Assembly: GCF_004801295.1 (NCBI RefSeq)
Contig: NZ_SSOC01000002.1
Coordinates: 248,001 to 312,000, forward strand
Length of the DNA stretch: 64,000 nt
DNA from: Pseudothauera nasutitermitis
Lineage (GTDB): Bacteria; Pseudomonadota; Gammaproteobacteria; Burkholderiales; Rhodocyclaceae
Reading direction: 5' to 3'
The notes under the pieces were generated by a model. The model was given only the letters and a program-made list of their open reading frames with translations, made no database searches and had not been told where the DNA came from. Shown piece after piece: positions 57,006 through 64,000 of this stretch; positions within the stretch are counted from its first letter, which is position 1, and each line of letters begins with the position of its first letter. The position numbers were made by a program, and so were the translations under genes.

Positions 57006-57486
57006 GCCCGGCGGCCCCGCCGCGCTGTTCGACCATACGATGCGCCGGCTGCACTCGCCGGAAACCGTCGATCTGCGCGCGAGCTATGCCGGCCAGCCGC
57101 TGCTGATCGTCAATACCGCCAGCCACTGCGGCTTCACCGACCAGTTCGGCGATCTCGAAACCATTCACCAGACCTATCGCGAACGCGGCCTCAAGGTGAT
57201 CGGCTTTCCGTCCAACGACTTCCGCCAGGAGGCCGACGACGAGGCCGACACCGCGCGCGTGTGCTTCGTCAATTTCGGCGTGAGCTTCGACATGTTCGCG
57301 CCCATTCACGTGCGCGGCGACGACGCGCACCCGATCTTCCGCGAGCTCGCCCGCCAATCCAGCGCGCCGCGCTGGAATTTCCACAAGTACGTGGTCGACC
57401 GCGAAGGCCGCGTGGTGGGTGCCTTCCCGGCGCGTACCAGCCCGACCTCGCGCGAGGTCCGCGAAGCCATCGAAAGCGTGCTGTAG
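56944..57486 (+). CDS. Periplasmic glutathione-peroxidase-like protein
   Basis: This 180-residue protein has a signal peptide (LFILPLLLLLASLPASA) and the GPx thioredoxin-like fold. The peroxidatic Cys62 is in NTASHCGFT. The usual FPCNQF motif reads FPSNDF, so the catalytic Gln is Asp92 here; Trp144 and Asn145 of WNFHKYVV are kept. Loss of both the second Cys and the Gln suggests an altered mechanism. A GGAGAG site precedes the ATG, which lies inside the end of rquA. Confidence 0.85.
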   Translation: MRHLFILPLLLLLASLPASAEPGGPAALFDHTMRRLHSPETVDLRASYAGQPLLIVNTASHCGFTDQFGDLETIHQTYRERGLKVIGFPSNDFRQEADDEADTARVCFVNFGVSFDMFAPIHVRGDDAHPIFRELARQSSAPRWNFHKYVVDREGRVVGAFPARTSPTSREVREAIESVL

Positions 57487-57497
57487 CGGCAGCCGCG

Positions 57498-59600
57498 TCA
57501 AACGCCCCGCGCAGGCGGGCCGCCCGCCTGCTGGTGTTCCAGCAGCACCGCGAAGGCCCCCGCCGGCATCGGCCGGTGAAACAGATAGCCCTGCAGCAGA
57601 TCGCAGCCCAGATCACGCAGGAAGGCGTGCTGCGCGCGGGTTTCCACGCCCTCGGCGACCAGTTCCAGGCGCAGGCTGTGCGCCAGCCCGACGGTGGCCG
57701 CGCAGATGCTCGCATCGTTGGGATCGTGCTCGATATCACGCACGAAGGTCTGGTCCAGCTTCAAGCGGTCGAGCGGGAACAGTTTCAGATAGGCCAGCGA
57801 CGAATAGCCGGTGCCGAAATCGTCGATCGCCAGCGACACGCCTAGGGCCTTCAGGGCCCGCAGGTTGGCAATGGTGGTTTCCGGCCGCTGCATGGCCACG
57901 CTTTCGGTGACCTCCAGTTCGAGCAGCGCCGGATCGATGCGCTGGCGCGACAGCACCCGCTCCACCAGCACCGGAAGCTCCGGGTCGCGCAGCTGGCGCG
58001 CGGACAGATTGATCGCCAGCCGCACGGGCTCCAGTCCGGCGCTCCGCCATTCGGCCAACTGCTCGCAGGCCGATTGCAGCACCCACAGGCCGATGTCGGC
58101 CACCAGTCCGCTTTCCTCGGCCACGGGAATGAAGGCTGCCGGCGAAACCAGCTCGCCACTCTCGCGCTGCCAGCGGATCAGCGCCTCGGCGGCGACGATG
58201 CGCTGCCCGGCCGGGTCCATCTGTGGCTGGAAGTGCAGGCGGAACTCGTGGCGGTCGAGCGCCTGGCGCAGTTCGGTTTCGATCTGCAGGCGGCGCGCCA
58301 CCGCCTCGTTCATCACCGCTTCGAAGAAGCGGAAGCCCGCCCTGCCCTGCGCCTTGGCCTGATACATGGCGATGTCCGCATGGCGCATCAGCGCGCCGGC
58401 GTCCTGGCCGTCGTCGGGGAACAGGCAGATGCCGATGGACGCCGACAGGCGCAGCTCGAACCCCTGTACGCGCGCCGGCCGGCACGCGCAATCGAGCAGC
58501 TTCTGCGCGACCTGGGCGGCATCCTGCACGTGGGCCAGCTCGCCGAGCACCACGACGAATTCGTCGCCCCCCAGGCGGGCGACCAAGTCGCCCTCGCTCA
58601 GGCAGCCGGAAAAGCGGTCGGCGACGATGCGCAGCAATTCGTCCCCGCTGGCATGGCCGAAGCTGTCATTGACCGTCTTGAAACGGTCCAGATCGATGAA
58701 CATCAGCGCCATCCGCCCGCCCTGCCGCCGGGCATGGCCGATGGCCTGCGCCAGACGCGCTTCCAGTCCGTAACGGTTGGACAGGCCGGTCAGCGGGTCG
58801 TACAGCGTGGCACGCTCCAGCGCGTGCTGGGCCTTGGCCAGGCGGCTGACGGCCTCCACCATCTCGCCCATTTCCTCGCTGTGCACCTCGGGCAGGCGCC
58901 CGGCCAGATCCTCGCCGCGCCGCCAGCCCGCCAGCGCGTCGGCGATGCGCAGCAGTGGCGTGAACAGATGGCAGCGCATCGCCACCAGCAGGATGGCGCC
59001 CAGCGCAGCGGCGGCCAGTGCGCCGGCCAGCGTGGCCGCGAGCACCATGCGCGCCCCGCGCGAGATCTCCTCGGCGGCGGTGGCCACTTCGCGCACCATG
59101 CCGGCCGCCACGTCGTCCGCCACTGCCTGCATCACCACGCGCGATTGCAGCCAGTACGCCTCGCGGCGCGCCGCCAGGGCGGCGCGCGCCTCTGGTGGGC
59201 CGCTGCCCTCCTGCTCGCGCAGGCGCAGCAGATGACTGGCCACCTCGAAGCCATCCACGCCGTCGCCGTTGCCCGCGCCGAGTGCGCCGACCGAAGGATG
59301 CAGCGCCAGCGCCTGCATGGTGAGGCCGATGTCGCGCCAGCGTCCGGAAACGGCTTCGGCCTGGAACTGATCGCCCAGGGCGATCATGCGCTCCAGGTTG
59401 CCCACCGCGCGCAGCCCTTCCATGCGCTGCGCGCTGGTATCGGCCCCGCCCCGTTCGGCCAGGCGCAGCGCGGAATGCGTCACCGTGGCGACCACCGCCA
59501 CGCCGAGCAGCAGCGCCAGCACGCAGCCCAGCGCCAGCCAGAACGACAGCCGGCGCAACGAGATCCGGTAGCCTGGTCGGGGTACCGTTTCGTCACCCAT
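57498..59600 (-). CDS. Membrane GGDEF-EAL protein
   Basis: This 700-residue protein has two membrane helices (about 20-42 and 190-210) flanking a periplasmic sensor of about 150 residues, then HAMP, GGDEF and EAL. The GGDEF site is intact (LGGDEFVVV) but the RxxD inhibitory site is lost (SEGD). EAL is intact ([16 protein letters not shown]). It follows a solute-binding-protein gene by 12 nt on the same strand, which may supply its ligand-sensing partner. Confidence 0.9.
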   Translation of the reverse strand: MGDETVPRPGYRISLRRLSFWLALGCVLALLLGVAVVATVTHSALRLAERGGADTSAQRMEGLRAVGNLERMIALGDQFQAEAVSGRWRDIGLTMQALALHPSVGALGAGNGDGVDGFEVASHLLRLREQEGSGPPEARAALAARREAYWLQSRVVMQAVADDVAAGMVREVATAAEEISRGARMVLAATLAGALAAAALGAILLVAMRCHLFTPLLRIADALAGWRRGEDLAGRLPEVHSEEMGEMVEAVSRLAKAQHALERATLYDPLTGLSNRYGLEARLAQAIGHARRQGGRMALMFIDLDRFKTVNDSFGHASGDELLRIVADRFSGCLSEGDLVARLGGDEFVVVLGELAHVQDAAQVAQKLLDCACRPARVQGFELRLSASIGICLFPDDGQDAGALMRHADIAMYQAKAQGRAGFRFFEAVMNEAVARRLQIETELRQALDRHEFRLHFQPQMDPAGQRIVAAEALIRWQRESGELVSPAAFIPVAEESGLVADIGLWVLQSACEQLAEWRSAGLEPVRLAINLSARQLRDPELPVLVERVLSRQRIDPALLELEVTESVAMQRPETTIANLRALKALGVSLAIDDFGTGYSSLAYLKLFPLDRLKLDQTFVRDIEHDPNDASICAATVGLAHSLRLELVAEGVETRAQHAFLRDLGCDLLQGYLFHRPMPAGAFAVLLEHQQAGGPPARGV

Positions 59601-59612
59601 GGCGGCGGCGGA

Positions 59613-60374
59613 TCACAGGATGCTGAACGGGAAGTAGTGGCGTGCGGCGCGCTCGTGCTCGCCGTTGGCGATCAGCCGGCGCAGCGCGCGATCCACCGCG
59701 GCACGCAGCTCCGGCGCGTCCGGGCGCACGATCATATGCACCGGCCCGCCCAGCCCGGCCTCGCCCAGCGGCGCCCCCAGAAAGGCCAGGCCGTGCCCGC
59801 GCTCGCCCTGCATGAAGGGCAGCACCTGCATGGTCGGCAGCAGGGCGGCCGGGCATGCGCCGCTGCCCAGGCCGTCCAGCACATCCTGGTTGGACGGCAG
59901 CGCGCGCACCGTTTCGGCAGAAGCGCCGGCCCGTGCGAGCAGATAGCTCCATTGCGCGGAGCCGTCGATGGCGCACACGGTGGTGTCCGCCAGCAAGGAT
60001 GCCAGCGGCTCCACCCGGATGCCCTGCCGGCCGACGAACACCGAGGTGGAGCGCCAGTACGGCACGGTGAAGGCCACCTGGCGCTCGCGCTCCGGTGTGC
60101 GCAGGAAGTTCGCCACGCCGAGGTCGTAGCGCCCCGCCGCGACGGCCGGCACGATTTCCGGGAACGGCAGCACCTCCAGCTTGCAGGTGCGCCCGATCTC
60201 GGCGCATACCGCGCGTGCCATATCCACGTTGAAACCGACCATCTCCCCGCTTTCGGTGAGCAGCGAGAACGGCACCGAGCGCGGCGTGAGCACCACGCGC
60301 AGTTCGTCTCCGGCGAACGCCTGTACCGCCAGCGCGCCACTCAGCGCCAGCGCCCCCATCCATCTGCGCAGCAT
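59613..60374 (-). CDS. Periplasmic amino-acid-type solute-binding protein
   Basis: This 253-residue protein has a signal peptide (WMGALALSGALAVQAFA) and the SBP_bac_3 fold: ESGEMVGFNVDMARAVCAEIG, GRYDLGVANFLRTPERERQV, and QDVLDGLGSGACPAALLP. No transporter gene is beside it. It sits in a signalling group just before a GGDEF-EAL gene, so it more likely serves as a sensor component. The ATG at 60374 follows GGGAGG; a GTG at 60392 is the alternative. Confidence 0.85.
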   Translation of the reverse strand: MLRRWMGALALSGALAVQAFAGDELRVVLTPRSVPFSLLTESGEMVGFNVDMARAVCAEIGRTCKLEVLPFPEIVPAVAAGRYDLGVANFLRTPERERQVAFTVPYWRSTSVFVGRQGIRVEPLASLLADTTVCAIDGSAQWSYLLARAGASAETVRALPSNQDVLDGLGSGACPAALLPTMQVLPFMQGERGHGLAFLGAPLGEAGLGGPVHMIVRPDAPELRAAVDRALRRLIANGEHERAARHYFPFSIL

Positions 60375-60423
60375 CCTCCCTCCCTCGCGCACCGCCTCCC
60401 ATGCGGCGCGCCACGGCTTTTGT

Positions 60424-62106
60424 TCAAGCGCCCGGAGCCGGCTCCGGCAGCGGCCCCAGTGTGCCGTCCAGCATGCCGATCACGCACGGCCCCATTTCGC
60501 CGCGCGGCCGGAAGCGGTTGGCGCCCAGTTGCACCACCACGCCTTCGTGCAGCACGTTTTCGGCACACACCGTCGCCTGGCCGGACAGCTCCATCAGGTG
60601 ATTCAAGGCGTTTTCCTCGTCGCGCAGGGTTTCCACTTCGGCGGACAGGCGGCTGGCCGTGGCGCAGGCGCGCTCGACCGTGTTCGGGTCCACCTTGGTG
60701 GGATTGCGGTCGGCGAAGATCAGGTACTTGCTGATGTCCAGCAACTGTTTTTCGCGCGCGTCGCGTTCGCGCGCCAGTTCGAGGATGCGGCGGCTGGTCG
60801 CCGGCGTGACGCCGACTTCCACATGGGTGGCGATGCGGTTGGGCGAACCGATCACCTTGCCGGTGATCGACAGCGCGGCCAGCACCCGCCCGCCGATGAT
60901 GTGCCCGCGCCGCCGGTTGCCCACGCGGATGTGGTTGGCCGCCGACAGGTCGCACTGCATGGCCATGTCGTCGATGAAGATGCTGTCACCCGCTTCCACG
61001 CGCGCCTGCTGGGCATAGCCAGAGGTAAACGAGCCGGCGCAGCGGATGGTGCAGTCGGCCAGTTCGGTGCGCCCCAGACCGCCGAGCGCGCCGCCCTTGA
61101 TGACCACGTTGCCGCCGGCCTCCAGGTGGCAGGGATCGGCCGTGCCGCCGATCTCGATGTCGCCGGTGGCGCGGATGCGCATGCCGGCGGCCACGTCGCC
61201 GCGCACCACCACGCTGCCGTCGAAATTGACGTTGCCGCTGGCCATGTTCACCGCCGGAATGACGTACACCGGCTCGACGGTCATGCCGCCGGCCACTTCC
61301 ACCGGCTGTCCGGCGATTTCGGCGAGCAACTGGTCGGGGTTCTGCGGATCGGTGCGCGCGCCCTTCAGCGCCGGTGCGAAGGCAACCTCCTGCCCGTCCG
61401 GCGCCGGCAGTTCCCTGCCCAGCACGTCGACGCCCGCCACGCCGCGCCCGGCGGGCCTGCGCACCATCAGCGGCTGGTCGGCGCGCACGGTGACGATGTC
61501 GCCGAGATCACGGAAGTCGACCTGGCCGGTCTCGGTCAGGCGGGGCACGCGCGAGCGCACCTGGGCCACCAGGCTCTCCAGCCGTCCGTTCTCGCCGGGT
61601 ACCGGAGCCCGTCCGCGCGCGATCACCACGCCCTGGGCCTGGCCCGCGGCGATGGCGCGGTTGATGTCGTCGAGCAGGATGCCCTCGGTGACGCCCTTTT
61701 CCGTCAGTTGGGCAAGCACGTCCGCCTTGGTCACCGGGCGGCCGCCCTGCGCGGGCACGATGGTCAGCATGGCCTGCAGGGCATCCGGCGAAAGGATGAT
61801 CGACAGGCTGGCATCGACCCGCTCGGCGATCTTCAGCGCTTCGACCGCCTGCCCACTGTTGTAGATCGCCAGCAGGCTGGTCAGCGCCATCGGCACGTAG
61901 CGCAGGCGCGCATGGCCGTCCTCCGCCAGACGCGCGTTCAGCCAGGACTCGTCGATCGGCATGGCAGCCGGGTCGGGTTCGACGCGGGCGAACAGCACCC
62001 CGCTCTCCTCGTCGAGCGAGAACGTCAGCCCCAGCCCCTTGCCGACCGCCTCGGCAGGGTCGATTTCCGCTTCCATGCACGGTTCCATCTGTTCATCCGG
62101 CTCCAT
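60424..62106 (-). CDS. FapA-family (DUF342) protein
   Basis: This 560-residue cytoplasmic protein has an N-terminal domain (residues about 1-190) and a central beta-helix-like FapA region with VNFDGSVVVRGDVAAGMRIRA, GDIEIGGTADPCHLEAGGNV and the RRRGHIIGGRVLAA motif. A coiled coil (about residues 435-500) leads to the C terminus. FapA proteins relate to polar flagellar or regulatory complexes, but the biochemical role is not established. Its ATG is two nt after the HDOD stop. The frame stays open upstream, over the HDOD gene. Confidence 0.85.
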   Translation of the reverse strand: MEPDEQMEPCMEAEIDPAEAVGKGLGLTFSLDEESGVLFARVEPDPAAMPIDESWLNARLAEDGHARLRYVPMALTSLLAIYNSGQAVEALKIAERVDASLSIILSPDALQAMLTIVPAQGGRPVTKADVLAQLTEKGVTEGILLDDINRAIAAGQAQGVVIARGRAPVPGENGRLESLVAQVRSRVPRLTETGQVDFRDLGDIVTVRADQPLMVRRPAGRGVAGVDVLGRELPAPDGQEVAFAPALKGARTDPQNPDQLLAEIAGQPVEVAGGMTVEPVYVIPAVNMASGNVNFDGSVVVRGDVAAGMRIRATGDIEIGGTADPCHLEAGGNVVIKGGALGGLGRTELADCTIRCAGSFTSGYAQQARVEAGDSIFIDDMAMQCDLSAANHIRVGNRRRGHIIGGRVLAALSITGKVIGSPNRIATHVEVGVTPATSRRILELARERDAREKQLLDISKYLIFADRNPTKVDPNTVERACATASRLSAEVETLRDEENALNHLMELSGQATVCAENVLHEGVVVQLGANRFRPRGEMGPCVIGMLDGTLGPLPEPAPGA

Positions 62107-62108
62107 CG

Positions 62109-62969
62109 CTAACCTCGTACGGCGGCGAGGATTTCCTCGCGCTCCGCATGCGAGGCCTCCAACAGTTGCAGCACCGCCGCCGTCTCCAGCCCCAGCCCGG
62201 CGGCAGCGGCCGGTCCGCGCGGTACCACCCGGCCCAACAGGCCGTCGACGGGATTGGGCAGTTCGGACACCAGTTCGGCCAGGCGGACCACCTGGCGAAG
62301 ATCGCGCGGCGGCCATTCTCCATCATAGGCCGGCGCGCCATCCACGCTGTCGAGAATCGATTCCGGCACGTCGAAGACTTCCAGCACGGCCACGCCCACC
62401 TTGTACTGGTAGGCATCGACGAAGGCGGCAAAGCGGTCGATCTGGCTTTCCATGGCCGGGTAGTCGGACGCGCGCGCGATCAGGAACAGGGGGCCGACAT
62501 GCACCATCATGCCGGCCAGCAGCGCGGCCTCCGGGTTGGCCGCGCGGGTTTCGCGCGCGAGCGCGAAGCACCACGCCGCGACATCCACGGAACGCCGCCA
62601 CAGCCCATGGGCCACGGTGCGCATGTTGGGCGAGCGATGGTCCCCGGCAAGCTGTTCCGAGGCCACCGCCAGCGCCAGCGCACGCAGCGCCGACAGGCCG
62701 ATGCGGCCCACCGCGTCGCGCACGTCATCAACCCGTGCGCGGTACGGATTGAGCGCCACGGTATTGGCCATCTTCAGGGTCTTCGCGGCAAGCACCGGAT
62801 CGGCGCGCAGCACGGCGGCGATCTGCTCAAGCGTGGTGTCGGGATCGTCGGCCAGGCGCTTGACGCGCAGCGATACCTCCATCGACACCGGAAAGTTCAG
62901 GCGACCCGCATCCAGTTCCGCAGCGATGCGGCCGGCAAAGGCCTTCGCCTGCTCGTCGAACTCATCCAT
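62109..62969 (-). CDS. HDOD-domain signalling protein
   Basis: This 286-residue protein consists mainly of an HDOD domain (residues about 20-220), an HD-like fold without the catalytic HD pair. Motifs include LEQIAAVLRADPVLAAKTLKMAN and VDDVRDAVGRIGLSALRALAL. HDOD proteins act in signalling, often with c-di-GMP and motility. The ATG at 62969 has GAGGAG upstream. It begins the gene group that continues into the FapA, binding-protein and GGDEF-EAL genes. Confidence 0.88.
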   Translation of the reverse strand: MDEFDEQAKAFAGRIAAELDAGRLNFPVSMEVSLRVKRLADDPDTTLEQIAAVLRADPVLAAKTLKMANTVALNPYRARVDDVRDAVGRIGLSALRALALAVASEQLAGDHRSPNMRTVAHGLWRRSVDVAAWCFALARETRAANPEAALLAGMMVHVGPLFLIARASDYPAMESQIDRFAAFVDAYQYKVGVAVLEVFDVPESILDSVDGAPAYDGEWPPRDLRQVVRLAELVSELPNPVDGLLGRVVPRGPAAAAGLGLETAAVLQLLEASHAEREEILAAVRG

Positions 62970-63145
62970 GACGTCTCCTCGCACCGTTGGAACATATGCC
63001 CTTGCGGGGTCTTCTATGTCTTACGGCCGAGTGTAGCGCGCCCTGTGCGAAATGACGAATTGGAGTGGGCTGAAGCCGTCCACGACGGACCAGACCCGTA
63101 TGGCATCAAACGAATCCAGGAGCCACGAAACAGCGCCCCACCTGC

Positions 63146-64000
63146 TCAGTTGCCCGGCTCCAGCCGCAGGATGCGTCCGTCGGTCTCATCGAGCAGGTAC
63201 AGGAAGCCGTCCGGCCCCTGGCGCACGTCGCGGATGCGGTGGCCCAGTTCGCCGAGCAGACGCTCCTCGCCCACCACCTTCTCGCCGTCCAGGCTCAGGC
63301 GCACCAGCATGCTGCCGCGCAGCGCGCCGACGAACAGGCTGCCGCGCCAGGCCGGCAGCGCGTCGGCGGTGTAGAAGGCCATTCCCGACGGCGCGATCGA
63401 AGGCGTCCATTGCAGCAGCGGCGCTTCCACGTCGGCGCGCTCGCTGCCTTCGCCGATGCGCAGGCCGGTGACGTATTCACGCCCGTAGGTGATCACCGGC
63501 CAGCCGTAGTTGCGCCCGGCGCGGGTGACATTGACCTCGTCGCCGCCCTGCGGGCCATGCTCGTGCGTCCACAGCACCCCGGTTTCCGGATGCAGCGCCG
63601 CGCCCTGCACGTTGCGGTGGCCGTAGGACCAGATTTCCGCCAGCGCGCCAGCGCGCCCGACGAAGGGATTGTCTGCCGGCACGGCGCCGTCGGCGGCGAT
63701 GCGCACCACCTTGCCGAGATGGCTGTCCAGATCCTGCGCGCGCTCGCGGTGGTTGAAACGGTCGCCCAGGGTGACGAACAGGCTGCCGTCGCGCGCGAAC
63801 ACCAGGCGCGAACCCCAGTGATGCCCGCCGGAGGGATTGTCGCGCTGGGCGAAGATCCGCTTCACTTCCTCCAACTTGCCGCCCTGCGCATCGAGCACCG
63901 CGCGCGCGACCGCCGTGCGCGCACCGCGCGTGGTCGGTTCGGCATAGGAAAAATAGATCAGCCGGCTTTCCGCGAAGTCCGGACTCAGCACCACGTCGAG
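63146..64000 (-). CDS. PQQ-type sugar dehydrogenase (Asd/YliI-like), partial
   Basis: This is the C-terminal part of a soluble glucose/sorbosone dehydrogenase-family beta-propeller; the gene runs off the right edge. Family motifs are RDNPSGGHHWGSRLVF, LGDRFNHRERAQDLDSHLGK, YGHRNVQGAALHPETG, EHGPQGGDEVN and GRNYGWPVITYG. Members oxidise aldose sugars in the periplasm with PQQ. The N terminus and signal peptide are outside the window. It lies on the same strand as the HDOD gene group but about 175 nt away from it. Confidence 0.9.
   Translation of the reverse strand, partial: LDVVLSPDFAESRLIYFSYAEPTTRGARTAVARAVLDAQGGKLEEVKRIFAQRDNPSGGHHWGSRLVFARDGSLFVTLGDRFNHRERAQDLDSHLGKVVRIAADGAVPADNPFVGRAGALAEIWSYGHRNVQGAALHPETGVLWTHEHGPQGGDEVNVTRAGRNYGWPVITYGREYVTGLRIGEGSERADVEAPLLQWTPSIAPSGMAFYTADALPAWRGSLFVGALRGSMLVRLSLDGEKVVGEERLLGELGHRIRDVRQGPDGFLYLLDETDGRILRLEPGN

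Overview
The window is GC-rich, densely packed chromosomal DNA from a Gram-negative proteobacterium. A betaproteobacterium (Rhodocyclales-like) is the best guess, from the block scpA / site-2 protease / YciO-type protein / PHP phosphoesterase, the finR-fpr pair, two two-partner secretion (TPS) loci, diheme cytochrome c peroxidase, abundant c-di-GMP enzymes and a rhodoquinone biosynthesis gene. This rests on remembered gene neighbourhoods, not a search; a gammaproteobacterium is not excluded. No rRNA, tRNA, CRISPR array or intact insertion sequence was seen.

Layout. 1-4.3 kb: housekeeping genes on the minus strand. 4.4-9.9 kb: the glycine cleavage operon gcvT-gcvH-gcvP behind a tandem glycine riboswitch, with a complete Phd/VapC-type toxin-antitoxin pair and its own operator-promoter sitting between gcvT and gcvH. 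10.1-10.9 kb: a second toxin-antitoxin pair (DUF1778 + GNAT acetyltransferase). 11-17.8 kb: TPS locus 1, a GLUG-repeat adhesin and its FhaC-type transporter, after an AT-rich gap holding a broken reading frame. 18.2-22.3 kb: a one-protein hybrid two-component system of a kind best known from Bacteroidetes. 22.6-23.1 kb: the 3' remnant of an acetyl-CoA hydrolase/transferase gene. 23.2-28 kb: a GH17 enzyme and a GH17-GT2 fusion, probably making or remodelling a periplasmic beta-glucan. 28-37.9 kb: finR/fpr, cytochrome c peroxidase with a GGDEF-EAL protein, ettA, a TusA-like gene with a PAS-GGDEF gene, and a creatininase-family enzyme.

38.1-53.6 kb is the most unusual part: a contact-dependent-inhibition-like locus. 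A TpsB transporter is followed by a 3,630-residue filamentous haemagglutinin with a compact C-terminal toxin-like domain, an overlapping CPCC cysteine-rich candidate immunity gene, and then a string of displaced modules. These are a toxin tail, a piece with clear DNA similarity to the haemagglutinin's pre-toxin region, a small membrane protein with an apparent frameshift, a second toxin-like fragment overlapping a membrane protein, and a lipoprotein. Parts are AT-rich, as expected for acquired cassettes. The haemagglutinin also carries an internal tandem duplication of about 1.04 kb.

53.6-64 kb: an M48 protease coupled to a DUF898 membrane protein, rquA (rhodoquinone synthesis, suggesting low-oxygen fumarate respiration) overlapping a periplasmic glutathione-peroxidase-like gene, a four-gene signalling group (HDOD, FapA/DUF342, solute-binding protein, GGDEF-EAL), and a truncated PQQ-type sugar dehydrogenase at the edge. 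Three c-di-GMP proteins, two large secreted adhesins and a glucan synthase together suggest a surface-attached or aggregating lifestyle; that is inference.
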